From the NCBI GenBank assembly GCA_020720525.1, contig DYON01000140.1:1-6953 (forward strand): DNA of 6,953 bases, written 5' to 3'. Position 1 is the first letter of the stretch, and each line of letters begins with the position of its first letter. Under the pieces are notes generated by a model. That model did not search any database. It was not told the DNA's origin and saw nothing but the letters and a program-made list of their open reading frames with translations. Position numbers and translations under genes: made by a program. This DNA is from Acetofilamentum sp. (GTDB lineage: Bacteria; Bacteroidota; Bacteroidia; Bacteroidales; DTU049). Shown one piece after another: positions 6,949 through 6,953 of this stretch.

Positions 6949-6953
6949 CAACA

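Larger units (their letters stand above)
6667..6953. other. Intergenic region upstream of the fusion gene
   Basis: These 287 bases are more AT-rich than the flanking gene and hold no convincing open frame on either strand. They contain a candidate promoter (6730-6759), a small leader hairpin (6711-6723), a tandem octamer (6870-6885) and a long palindrome at the edge (6921-6948). No tRNA or riboswitch-like fold was recognised. The neighbouring gene to the right lies outside the window. Confidence 0.7.

Overview
The window is a compact stretch of a Bacteroidota (Bacteroidetes) chromosome, probably Bacteroidales/Marinilabiliales-like. The evidence is moderately AT-rich DNA, a eukaryotic-type (GT3) glycogen synthase next to a TIGR02094-type alpha-glucan phosphorylase, little use of Shine-Dalgarno sequences, and a candidate TAnnTTTG promoter. 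The assignment is an inference from gene content; no rRNA or other taxonomic marker is present.

All recognisable genes lie on the minus strand, so the window reads right to left. From right to left it holds: (1) 6667-6953, an intergenic region with a strong palindrome, a short tandem repeat, a candidate Bacteroidota promoter and a small leader hairpin; (2) 2437-6666, a 1409-residue fusion of a complete GT3 glycogen synthase and a complete GT35 alpha-glucan phosphorylase; (3) 1188-2435, cinA (MoCF-like domain plus NMN deamidase domain); (4) 94-1191, recF (SMC/ABC-type recombination mediator); (5) 1-93, a short intergenic stretch and possibly the first 11 codons of a further minus-strand gene running off the left edge.

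The three genes are packed as one translationally coupled unit. The fusion gene's TAA is one base from the cinA ATG, and the cinA TGA overlaps the most likely recF GTG start as GTGA. A single promoter upstream of the fusion gene could therefore drive glycogen synthesis/degradation, NAD(P) by-product salvage (CinA) and DNA repair (RecF). Functionally the mix is odd. The glycogen enzyme carries two opposing activities on one chain, and the two downstream genes have no direct link to glycogen; co-transcription may reflect housekeeping economy rather than a shared pathway. The most notable item is the synthase-phosphorylase fusion. I see no mobile elements, CRISPR arrays, tRNAs or rRNAs.
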